A DNA stretch of 13,651 nucleotides from JBBRXJ01 sp038248505. Lineage in GTDB: Bacteria > Bacteroidota > Bacteroidia > Bacteroidales > JBBRXJ01. The stretch spans positions 1 to 13,651 of the forward strand of contig JBBRXJ010000087.1 in the NCBI GenBank assembly GCA_038248505.1, written 5' to 3'. The notes under the pieces are model-generated. The model worked only from the letters and a program-made list of their open reading frames with translations, had not been told where the DNA came from and did not search any database. Made by a program: the position numbers and the translations under genes. Shown in pieces: positions 7,950 to 13,651 of the stretch. The first letter of the stretch is position 1. The number at the start of each line of letters is the position of its first letter.

Positions 7950-9926
7950 ATGAGCGACGAAAAAGGGATTGTGAAAAAAGCTCCTCAGGAGTATTCAGCT
8001 GACAGTATTCATGTACTAGAGGGATTGGAGGCGGTTCGTAAGCGTCCTGCCATGTATATTGGTGATATTGGGGTAAAAGGTTTACATCATTTGGTGTATG
8101 AGGTGGTTGATAACTCAATTGATGAGGCCTTAGGTGGATATTGCAAAAATATTGATGTTTATGTTAATGAAGATGGATCAATATCCGTTCAAGATGATGG
8201 ACGAGGAATTCCGGTTGATTATCATGAAAAAGAAAAGAAATCGGCTCTAGAAGTAGTTCTTACAGTTCTACATGCGGGAGGTAAGTTTGATAAAGACTCT
8301 TACAAAGTTTCGGGGGGGTTGCATGGTGTGGGGGTTAGTTGCGTAAATGCACTTTCCATTTATTTGAAGGCAGAAGTACACCGCAATGGAAAATCATACA
8401 TGCAAGAATTTGAGCGTGGCAAACCCAAGGCGGATGTAAAAGAAATTGGCACTAGCGATAAAACAGGTACCATCATTACTTTTATGCCCGATAGCGAAAT
8501 TTTTATTACTACTGAATATAAGTTTGAAATTTTATCACAACGACTACGTGAGTTGTCATTCTTGAATAAGGGAGTACATCTTACCATTACCGACAAGCGC
8601 GAGAAAGTTGAAGATGCTACTGGTGTTGAAGCATACAGGTATAGCGATTATTTGTCGAATGGCGGTTTGATGGAGTTTGTTCAGTTTATTGATGAGTCAC
8701 GTGAGAAATTGATAGAGAAACCTATCTATCTTGAAACAGATAAATTTGGTCTCCCTGTTGAAATTGCAATGCAATACAATACCTCGTTTTCTGAGAATGT
8801 TTTTTCGTATGTAAACAATATTAATACGATTGAGGGCGGAACGCATCTTTCTGGTTTTAGAAGAGGTTTGACGCGTACATTAAAAAGTTATGCTGAGAAA
8901 TCAGGCATGCTTCAAAAATTAAAATTTGATATTAACGGTGATGACTTCCGTGAAGGGCTTACCGCTGTATTGCACGTTAAAGTTGCGGAACCTCAGTTTG
9001 AAGGTCAGACAAAAACCAAGCTCGGAAATAATGAACTTTTGGGAATAGTTGATCAGGCAGTAGGTGAAGTGCTTAATAATTATCTAGAAGAAAATCCAAA
9101 GGAAGCCCGAATTATTGTTGATAAAGTAATTCTTGCTGCAACAGCACGTCACGCTGCTCGTAAGGCGCGTGAGCTTGTTCAGCGCAAAACAGTTCTGTCT
9201 GGTGCTGGTTTGCCTGGTAAATTGGCCGATTGCGCATCACGTGAACCTGCCATTTGCGAACTATTTCTTGTGGAGGGCGATTCGGCAGGTGGTACTGCTA
9301 AGCAAGGTCGTAACAGAAGTTTCCAAGCAATCATGCCACTACGAGGTAAGATTTTGAATGTTGAAAAAGCGATGAGTTATAGAATATACGAGAATGAGGA
9401 AATAAAAAATATTTTTACAGCTCTCGGCGTTTCAATAGGAACGGAAGAAGATAGCAAAGCGCTTAATATGAAAGGCATTAGATACCACAAAGTGGTAATA
9501 ATGACAGATGCTGACGTTGATGGTTCTCATATTTCAACCTTAATCATGACTTTCTTTTTTCGCTACATGAACCAGTTAATTCAAAGTGGGTATTTATACA
9601 TTGCAACACCTCCTTTATATCTAGTAAAAAAAGGAAGCAAGCAACGTTATTGTTGGAATGAGGAAGATCGCAAAGCCGCTGTTGAAGAATTTGGAAAAGG
9701 GAAAGACGGAAGTGTTGGTATACAACGATACAAAGGTCTTGGAGAAATGAATGCTGAGCAGTTATGGGAAACAACCATGAATCCAGAAAATCGTATGCTT
9801 CGCCAGGTAACCATAGAAAGTGCGGCTGAAGCCGATCATATTTTCTCAATGCTAATGGGTGATGATGTACCACCACGTCGTGAGTTTATTGAGTCGCATG
9901 CTAAGTATGCTAGAATTGATATATAA
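7950..9926 (+). CDS. gyrB: DNA gyrase subunit B
   Basis: The ATP-hydrolysing subunit of the type IIA topoisomerase that, with GyrA, introduces negative supercoils. The 658-residue protein has the full order of family domains. The GHKL ATPase includes EVVDNSIDEAL (51-61, with catalytic Glu51 and Mg-binding Asn55), DDGRGIP (82-88) and GGLHGVGVS (122-130). A transducer domain follows. The Toprim domain has the acidic Glu442 in VEGDSAGG, PLRGKILNVEKA, and the DADVDGSH cluster at 520-527. The tail ends in YKGLGEMNAEQLW and a short basic-acidic C-terminus. The length fits the short GyrB type of Bacteroidota and Firmicutes and lacks the insertion of the roughly 800-residue proteobacterial form. TDADVDGSH and the C-terminal length favour GyrB over ParE. 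The gene stands alone between two terminators, not beside gyrA, recF or dnaA. All key residues are present, and I see no break. Confidence 0.97.
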   Translation: MSDEKGIVKKAPQEYSADSIHVLEGLEAVRKRPAMYIGDIGVKGLHHLVYEVVDNSIDEALGGYCKNIDVYVNEDGSISVQDDGRGIPVDYHEKEKKSALEVVLTVLHAGGKFDKDSYKVSGGLHGVGVSCVNALSIYLKAEVHRNGKSYMQEFERGKPKADVKEIGTSDKTGTIITFMPDSEIFITTEYKFEILSQRLRELSFLNKGVHLTITDKREKVEDATGVEAYRYSDYLSNGGLMEFVQFIDESREKLIEKPIYLETDKFGLPVEIAMQYNTSFSENVFSYVNNINTIEGGTHLSGFRRGLTRTLKSYAEKSGMLQKLKFDINGDDFREGLTAVLHVKVAEPQFEGQTKTKLGNNELLGIVDQAVGEVLNNYLEENPKEARIIVDKVILAATARHAARKARELVQRKTVLSGAGLPGKLADCASREPAICELFLVEGDSAGGTAKQGRNRSFQAIMPLRGKILNVEKAMSYRIYENEEIKNIFTALGVSIGTEEDSKALNMKGIRYHKVVIMTDADVDGSHISTLIMTFFFRYMNQLIQSGYLYIATPPLYLVKKGSKQRYCWNEEDRKAAVEEFGKGKDGSVGIQRYKGLGEMNAEQLWETTMNPENRMLRQVTIESAAEADHIFSMLMGDDVPPRREFIESHAKYARIDI

Positions 9927-9946
9927 TCATATATAATACCTATTAG

Positions 9947-9990
9947 ATTCGGTTTGCTGTTTGATTTTCATTTCAGTAAACCGAATTTTA
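9947..9990 (+). terminator. Probable intrinsic terminator of gyrB
   Basis: Arms 9947-9959 and 9974-9986 form a 13-bp stem with one G-T wobble (ATTCGGTTT/AAACCGAAT plus CTG/CAG) around a 14-nt T-rich loop, followed by TTTTA. It starts 20 bp after the gyrB stop. The stem is only moderately GC-rich, but its position and T tail fit a terminator. Confidence 0.65.
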
Positions 9991-10072
9991 ATTCGGATTC
10001 TACATTATCATACACCAACTTCATGCTTAAGCTTAGCAATCTGATATTTTCACAAGATTTTAAATAAAAGCA

Positions 10073-10230
10073 AAGCCCGTTAGGGCTTATATTTCGGTAG
10101 AAAGATATTATATAAAAACAATGAGAATCCCGTTAAAGATGGAATTTCGGTAAATAGATGTTTCGTCCCTAACGGGACGTGCTGTGTTTTTAGTAATTTT
10201 TACCGAAATAACTTCCCTTACAGGACGAAA
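10073..10230. repeat. Nested direct and inverted repeat cluster (REP/BIME-like intergenic element)
   Basis: Two imperfect direct copies lie exactly 53 bp apart: CCCGTTA at 10076-10082 and 10129-10135, and ATTTCGGTA plus a similar tail at 10091-10106 and 10144-10159. Inverted elements overlay them. ATTTCGGTAAA (10144-10154) pairs with TTTACCGAAAT (10199-10209). TTTCGTCC (10161-10168) pairs with GGACGAAA (10223-10230). CCCTAACGGG (10167-10176) is the exact reverse complement of 10076-10085. Small hairpins are AAGCCC/GGGCTT (10073-10088) and CGTCCC/GGGACG (10164-10179). No coding potential is evident. From memory, GTCCCTAACGGGAC-type palindromes recur between genes in many Bacteroidota; copy number here is unknown. 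The remaining spacer to 10313 shows only a palindromic ACAATTGT (10264-10271) and no clear promoter. Confidence 0.75.
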
Positions 10231-10313
10231 ATGTACGACAATATAGGGTAAAACAATAGGTGTACAATTGTGCCGAATTAATTTACAATTCAGTTTATTA
10301 AATAAGAAATAGG

Positions 10314-11075
10314 ATGGAGAAAATTTCATTCGTCATTATCACATATAACGAAGAGCGCAACATTACACGTTGTCTTGATTCTATCGTTAATATTGCCGAT
10401 GAAATTATTGTGGTTGATTCGTTCTCAACGGATGCAACTGAAAAATTATGTGGTCTCTACCCGCTCATTTTTTCGAAGCATCAATTTGAGGGGCATATTC
10501 AACAAAAGAATTATGCGCTATCATTAGCTCGTTACAATCTTGTTTTTTCACTTGATGCTGATGAAGTGGTATCTGAAAAATTACAAAATGAAATTCTTCG
10601 AATAAAAGAATCACGCAATGTTGATGCGTATGAATTCAATCGTTTAAATAATTATTGTGGTCAATGGATACGACATGGTGCATGGTATCCCGATCGTAAA
10701 GTCAGATTGTTTGATCGCACCAAAGGCTCGTGGCAGGGCACAAATCCTCATGATCGATTTGTGATGACGAAAGAAGTTAAAATAAAAAAGCTAAAAGGTG
10801 ATTTATTACATTTTACAATAGAATCAATAGCTGCTCATGTTGATCAGATTAATAAATTTTCGACCATTAAAGCGGAAGGTTTATATAAAAAAGGAAAAAA
10901 AGCCTCGTTGTTGGGCTTGGTTTTTAAACCACCATTCAAATTTTTACGCTCATATTTTTTTAAGCTTGGCTTATTAGATGGTTTCAATGGCTTTATTATC
11001 GCATATAATTCTGCCTGGTCCGATTTTTTAAAGATTGCAAAACTCAGAGAGTTGCATGCAAAAACAAAACAATAA
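10314..11075 (+). CDS. Glycosyltransferase family 2, WaaE/KdtX-like (LPS core type)
   Basis: A 253-residue cytoplasmic GT-A fold glycosyltransferase. The N-terminus ISFVIITYNEERNITRCLDS (4-23) and IADEIIVVDSFSTDAT (28-43) are the nucleotide-sugar-binding core. DAD at 81-83 in FSLDADEVVS is the metal-binding DxD motif. The stretch QWIRHGAWYPDRKVRLFDR (117-135) followed by GSWQG and a His in LLHF is characteristic of the WaaE/KdtX group, whose characterised members add a sugar to the LPS inner core. The C-terminus is basic and hydrophobic (FKPPFKFLRSYFFKLGLLDG), probably contacting the inner membrane. The next gene, a GT4, overlaps its end by 20 nt, so the two form an operon on surface glycan assembly. 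Donor, acceptor and linkage cannot be read from sequence. Neither a clear promoter nor a clear Shine-Dalgarno sequence is visible upstream. The family is certain, the LPS role probable. Confidence 0.9.
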   Translation: MEKISFVIITYNEERNITRCLDSIVNIADEIIVVDSFSTDATEKLCGLYPLIFSKHQFEGHIQQKNYALSLARYNLVFSLDADEVVSEKLQNEILRIKESRNVDAYEFNRLNNYCGQWIRHGAWYPDRKVRLFDRTKGSWQGTNPHDRFVMTKEVKIKKLKGDLLHFTIESIAAHVDQINKFSTIKAEGLYKKGKKASLLGLVFKPPFKFLRSYFFKLGLLDGFNGFIIAYNSAWSDFLKIAKLRELHAKTKQ

Positions 11076-12168
11076 TCAAATCGTATGTTTTTTTAATTCC
11101 ACTAAAGCGTGGGGTGGGGGAGAGAAATGGCATTTTGATGTTGCCTCTCGTTTAAGTGCTGATGGATGGTCTATCATTGTTGCTGCACATAGTAAAGGTG
11201 CTTTATTGCAAAAAGCAGTACTCGCTGAATTATCAAATTGCGCTATTTCGGTATCCAATCTTAGTTTTTTAAATCCTATAAAAATTTTAATGCTATATCG
11301 CTTTTTTAAGAAAAGCAAAATAGATACAGTTATTCTTTGTTTACCAGCCGATGTAAAAACGGCTGGTATAGCAGCACGTTTGGCTTGCGTTACGAATATT
11401 GTTTATCGAAGAGGAAGTGCTATTCCAGTTAAAAATTCCTTTTTAAACCGATGGCTATTTAAAAAAATTCTAACGCATATTATAGCAAACTCACAAGAAA
11501 CAAGGCGTACTATAAATAGAAATAATCCCAATCTTTTTCCTGACAAGAAAATTACTGTAATATACAACGGAATTGATTTACAGGAATACGATTTAAGAGA
11601 AGCCCCTGCTATTATCACTCGCGTAAATAATGAGATAATACTTGGTAATGCAGGTCGTTTGGTAAAACAGAAAGCTCAATATATGTTAATAGAAATTGCC
11701 GCTAAACTCAAACAGAGAGAATTAAAATTTAGAATATACATTGCTGGTGATGGTTTATTAAAAGATGAGCTTGAAAAATATGCAATACAATTGGGAGTGA
11801 AAGATGAAGTTGTTTTTTTAGGTTTTGTAAAGAATATTAAAAGCTTTATGAGTTGTATTGATATATTTCTTCTTAGTTCATTGTGGGAAGGCTTTGGTTA
11901 TGTTATAGCGGAAGCTATGGTTTGTAGTAAGCCTACTATTGCATTTGATTTAAGTAGTAATCCAGAATTAATAGAGAATAATAAAACAGGTTATTTAATA
12001 TCGCCATACGACATTGATGCTTTTAGTGAGCGAATTATTGAGTTGTCAAAAAGCAACGGTTCTTTAAAAAGCATGGGAAATGCGAGCAGAGAGAAAGTGT
12101 ATAATGAATTTTCAATTGAACGCACAATAGCAGAAGTGAAATTATTTTTGAATTCACAATGTTCTTAA
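11056..12168 (+). CDS. Glycosyltransferase family 4 (GT-B fold)
   Basis: A 370-residue GT4-type retaining glycosyltransferase. The N-terminal domain begins VCFFNSTKAWGGGEKWHFD, the glycine-rich acceptor-side loop typical of the family (usually GGAE). The linker has VIYNGID near 169-174. The C-terminal donor domain has GNAGRLVKQKAQ with Arg201 and Lys206, the usual phosphate-contacting pair, then YIAGDGLLKDELE, VVFLGFVKNI and LSSLWEGFGYVIAEAM with the EX7E motif (Glu278 and Glu286). I chose ATG 11056; a TTG at 11035 would add only seven uncharacteristic residues. The start lies 20 nt inside the upstream GT2 gene, so coupled translation is likely. Together they fit LPS core or another surface polysaccharide, acting at the cytoplasmic face of the inner membrane. 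The sugar specificity is unknown. The spacer after it is repeat-rich and holds no conventional terminator with a T tail for this strand before 12541. Confidence 0.92.
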   Translation: MQKQNNNQIVCFFNSTKAWGGGEKWHFDVASRLSADGWSIIVAAHSKGALLQKAVLAELSNCAISVSNLSFLNPIKILMLYRFFKKSKIDTVILCLPADVKTAGIAARLACVTNIVYRRGSAIPVKNSFLNRWLFKKILTHIIANSQETRRTINRNNPNLFPDKKITVIYNGIDLQEYDLREAPAIITRVNNEIILGNAGRLVKQKAQYMLIEIAAKLKQRELKFRIYIAGDGLLKDELEKYAIQLGVKDEVVFLGFVKNIKSFMSCIDIFLLSSLWEGFGYVIAEAMVCSKPTIAFDLSSNPELIENNKTGYLISPYDIDAFSERIIELSKSNGSLKSMGNASREKVYNEFSIERTIAEVKLFLNSQCS

Positions 12169-12227
12169 AAAATTAAGGCTGTTAATAAACCCCATAGAAT
12201 ACAACGATAAATTTTTGTTTGAATGGA

Positions 12228-12300
12228 TTGATAGAATAATGTCTACCCTTCTGGCTTATTTTTTGTTTTTAAGCCAGAAGGGTAGACATTATTCTATCAA
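12228..12300. repeat. Perfect 31-bp inverted repeat with 11-nt T-rich loop
   Basis: Arms 12228-12258 and 12270-12300 are exact reverse complements over 31 bp, separated by 11 nt of almost pure T. A further 6 bp (12216-12221 with 12305-12310) can pair beyond a 6 by 4 internal loop. The hairpin begins 60 bp after the GT4 stop. It may end that transcript, but the stem is far longer than usual and no T run follows it, so a mobile-element remnant, a MITE-like unit or a structured RNA are alternatives. I see no target-site duplication. Confidence 0.85.
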
Positions 12301-12322
12301 AGAACAAACACACCAAACCAAA

Positions 12323-12352
12323 CCCCGAAGGGGTGATATAATTTTATCAAAG
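12323..12352 (+). repeat. Diverged third copy of the inverted-repeat arm
   Basis: 12327-12352 matches 12277-12302 (the right arm of the long hairpin plus 2 nt) at 21 of 26 positions with no gaps, at an offset of exactly 50 bp. It is capped by a small CCCC-GAA-GGGG hairpin at 12323-12333. The short CCCCGAAGGGG core resembles intergenic repeats I recall from other Bacteroidota. Confidence 0.65.
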
Positions 12353-12411
12353 TATTATATATGAATACCATAATATCAAAACAATCTGCGATGTTTAAAG
12401 TTAAGTTGACA

Positions 12412-12448
12412 TTTCATCCCTCTCTTAGCAAAGCGGAACGCTGTATTT
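12412..12448 (+). repeat. Second member of the TTTCGTCCCT / CGGGACG repeat family
   Basis: TTTCATCCCT at 12412-12421 and CGGAACGCTGTATTT at 12434-12448 parallel TTTCGTCCCT at 10161-10170 and CGGGACGTGCTGTGTTT at 10173-10189. About 12 extra bases sit between the halves, and a 2-base gap lies in the second half. The two copies share orientation and flank the glycosyltransferase pair. The rest of 12353-12540 shows no gene and nothing else I recognise. Confidence 0.5.
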
Positions 12449-12540
12449 GTGGTGTGCTGTTATGGATATAATATTTGGTAGCAATTAAGTGAACATGCAC
12501 CGAGCGTACAGATTGTTTTTTTATGCCACCAAAAACAAAC

Positions 12541-12572
12541 AAAGCCTGTAAATGCATTCATTTACAGGCTTT
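12541..12572 (-). terminator. Terminator hairpin downstream of tRNA-Arg
   Basis: A perfect 14-bp stem (12541-12554 with 12559-12572, core AAGCCTGTAAATG) closes a CATT tetraloop. It lies 14 bp past the 3' end of the minus-strand tRNA. In that direction the stem ends in TTT and is followed by further T-rich sequence (GTTTGTTTTTGG). The plus-strand side also ends in a T run, so it may act in both directions and close the glycosyltransferase transcript too. Confidence 0.8.
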
Positions 12573-12586
12573 TCATTTGCATTTCG

Positions 12587-12659
12587 TGATCCAGGCTGGA
12601 ATCGAACCAGCGACCCACAGCTTAGAAGGCTGTTGCTCTATCCCCTGAGCTACTAGACC
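12587..12659 (-). tRNA. tRNA-Arg (anticodon UCU)
   Basis: A complete 73-nt cloverleaf on the minus strand. The acceptor stem is GGTCTAG/CTGGATC with two G-U pairs and discriminator A. The D arm is GCTC/GAGC with loop AGGGGATA. The anticodon arm is ACAGC-CTTCTAA-GCTGT with anticodon TCT at 12626-12624. The variable loop has five bases, and the T arm is GCTGG-TTCGATT-CCAGC. CCA is not encoded. The tRNA reads AGA/AGG codons. No integrase or duplicated 3' end (attachment site) is seen beside it. Confidence 0.96.
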
Positions 12660-12708
12660 GTGTATTGTTAATGCCGTAAATAATAGTAGAATCGACCTAA
12701 CAGGGGCA

Positions 12709-12716
12709 CAAAAATA
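12709..12716 (-). promoter_or_regulatory. Putative -7 box for tRNA-Arg
   Basis: On the minus strand this reads TATTTTTG, matching TAnnTTTG, about 50 bp before the mature 5' end of the tRNA. The -33 region lacks a clear TTG, so the call is tentative. Confidence 0.35.
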
Positions 12717-12862
12717 AGAAAAAAACATAAACTACATGCTTAAGATGTTAAAAAACCATTTATTTAGCAATCATAGTGGGTCTGTACACATTTTGAGGCT
12801 CTTTATTATTCAGGATGCGAATTATAGTAGTGCCCTCAATACTTATAACAATCCATCACCCC

Positions 12863-12893
12863 TTGCACAGCAATACTTAAATTCATATATTTG
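12863..12893 (+). promoter_or_regulatory. Bacteroidota-type promoter for the NagZ-like gene
   Basis: A TTG (-33) at 12863-12865 and TATATTTG (-7) at 12886-12893 are separated by 20 nt, the usual layout of the primary sigma factor promoter in this phylum. It is the most complete promoter in the window. Transcription would start near 12900, giving a leader of about 33 nt to the ATG at 12933. Confidence 0.6.
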
Positions 12894-12932
12894 TCCAAGC
12901 ACCTATAAATAAGGTAATACATAGAGCTTGAG

Positions 12933-13651
12933 ATGAAACAAATCCAAATATTTTTATTTTTTCTGTTAAGTACAGGTATTTTTTCAAGTACATTTGCAGC
13001 CGATTCATTATCCGTAAATGCCTATAAATGGGCTGATTCTGTTATGGCTACCCTGCCTGTTGAGAAACGAATAGCACAACTTTTTATGCAAGCGGCATAT
13101 TCAAATAAAGGCCAGGAGCATATTTCCACCGTAGCATCTCAAGTGCTTGATATGGGCATTGGAGGGCTAATATTTATGCAAGGAGGCCCCGTTCGTGAGG
13201 TGCGGCAAACTGCCTACTACCAGTCTTTAGCGAAAGTTCCTCTTATGATTGCTATGGATGCTGAGTGGGGACCTGCCATGCGACTCGATAGTGTGTTGGC
13301 GTTTCCGCGACAAATGACACTGGGTGCCATAAAGGATAATTCGCTTATCTATGAGATGGGTGTTGAAATAGCACGTGAATTAAAGCTTCTAGGCGTTCAT
13401 GTGAATTTTGCTCCCGTGGCTGATGTTAATAATAATGCTTCCAATCCAGTCATTAACAGTCGTTCGTTTGGCGAAAATACCCTTGATGTTAGCCTGAAGT
13501 CCTATGCTTATATGCGCGGTATGCAGGATAATGGACTAATTACAACAGCAAAACATTTTCCCGGTCACGGCGATACCGATACCGATTCGCATAACGGCCT
13601 ACCCGTTCTAAAACAAAGCAAACAACGACTCGACTCTTTGGAGTTATATCC
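12933..13651 (+). CDS. Exported NagZ-like glycoside hydrolase family 3 (3' end missing)
   Basis: 239 codons are visible; the frame runs off the right edge. Residues 1-23 form a signal peptide (KQIQIFLFFLLSTGIFSS, then TFAAD) without a lipoprotein Cys, so the product should be periplasmic or exported. The TIM-barrel N-terminal half is typical of GH3 beta-N-acetylglucosaminidases: VEKRIAQLFMQAAY, MGIGGLIFMQGG, VPLMIAMDAEWGPAMRL, FPRQMTLGA, GVHVNFAPVADVNNNASNP, INSRSFGE. It also has the NagZ loop KHFPGHGDTDTDSH (207-220), whose Asp-His pair (Asp218, His220) is the acid/base dyad. NagZ enzymes remove N-acetylglucosamine from peptidoglycan fragments; an exported form would act on wall material in the periplasm rather than in cytoplasmic recycling. 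Bacteroidota often fuse this domain to a C-terminal beta-lactamase-like serine hydrolase, which cannot be checked here. It has its own promoter and is divergent from the tRNA. Confidence 0.92.
   Translation, partial: MKQIQIFLFFLLSTGIFSSTFAADSLSVNAYKWADSVMATLPVEKRIAQLFMQAAYSNKGQEHISTVASQVLDMGIGGLIFMQGGPVREVRQTAYYQSLAKVPLMIAMDAEWGPAMRLDSVLAFPRQMTLGAIKDNSLIYEMGVEIARELKLLGVHVNFAPVADVNNNASNPVINSRSFGENTLDVSLKSYAYMRGMQDNGLITTAKHFPGHGDTDTDSHNGLPVLKQSKQRLDSLELY

Noticed and set aside
8308..8320. Run of seven G in gyrB, a possible frameshift or sequencing-error site
   Set aside because: The frame stays open through it and encodes the expected GGLHGVG motif, so there is no sign of a defect.
10108..10329. 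73-residue open frame on the minus strand across the repeat spacer
   Set aside because: It lies over palindromic repeats and the start of the GT2 gene, has no recognisable domain, and its composition follows the AT-rich spacer; it is most likely chance.
11035..11055. TTG start for the GT4 gene, seven codons earlier than the ATG
   Set aside because: The extra residues are not characteristic of the family, and an ATG at 11056 directly precedes the conserved N-terminus while still overlapping the GT2 gene.
12587..12659. tRNA-Arg as an integration site for a mobile element
   Set aside because: No integrase gene, no direct copy of the tRNA 3' end and no foreign-looking genes are seen in the window.

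Overview
The window looks like a chromosomal segment from a member of the Bacteroidota. It is AT-rich, its intergenic spacers carry TAnnTTTG-type -7 boxes, Shine-Dalgarno signals are weak or absent, and it encodes lineage-typical parts of the type IX secretion system (T9SS): a PorP/SprF-like outer-membrane protein and a giant surface protein ending in a gliding-motility-type (type B) C-terminal domain. GyrB is the short form usual for this phylum. I cannot name the order or genus from the sequence alone.

Left third (1-7589): a divergent T9SS locus. On the minus strand a PorP/SprF-like gene (1145-2152, TTG start) is followed, with a 14-nt overlap, by a TPR plus PD40 beta-propeller gene (GTG start at 1158) that runs off the left edge. 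Facing away, across a 298-bp spacer with back-to-back -7 boxes, is a 1712-residue PKD/Ig-like surface protein with a type B T9SS signal. By analogy with SprB/SprF, the simplest reading is that the giant protein is exported by the T9SS with help from the PorP/SprF-like partner, and that the PD40/TPR protein anchors or organises the complex in the periplasm.

Middle (7590-9990): a strong terminator hairpin, a spacer with the gyrB promoter, monocistronic gyrB, and a second terminator hairpin.

Right third (9991-13651): two overlapping glycosyltransferase genes (a GT2 of the WaaE/KdtX type and a GT4), probably acting on lipopolysaccharide core or another surface glycan. They sit between two repeat-rich spacers. 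The left spacer (10073-10230) is a nested set of direct and inverted repeats. The right spacer (12169-12586) holds a perfect 31-bp inverted repeat, a diverged third copy of its arm exactly 50 bp further on, and a second member of the left spacer's repeat family. Then come a tRNA-Arg(UCU) on the minus strand with its own terminator and, past a good Bacteroidota promoter, the start of an exported NagZ-like family 3 glycoside hydrolase cut by the right edge.

I see no CRISPR array, phage, plasmid or defence system and no complete insertion sequence. The unexplained structure lies in the repeat spacers, in the non-ATG starts, and in the N-terminus and central part of the giant protein.
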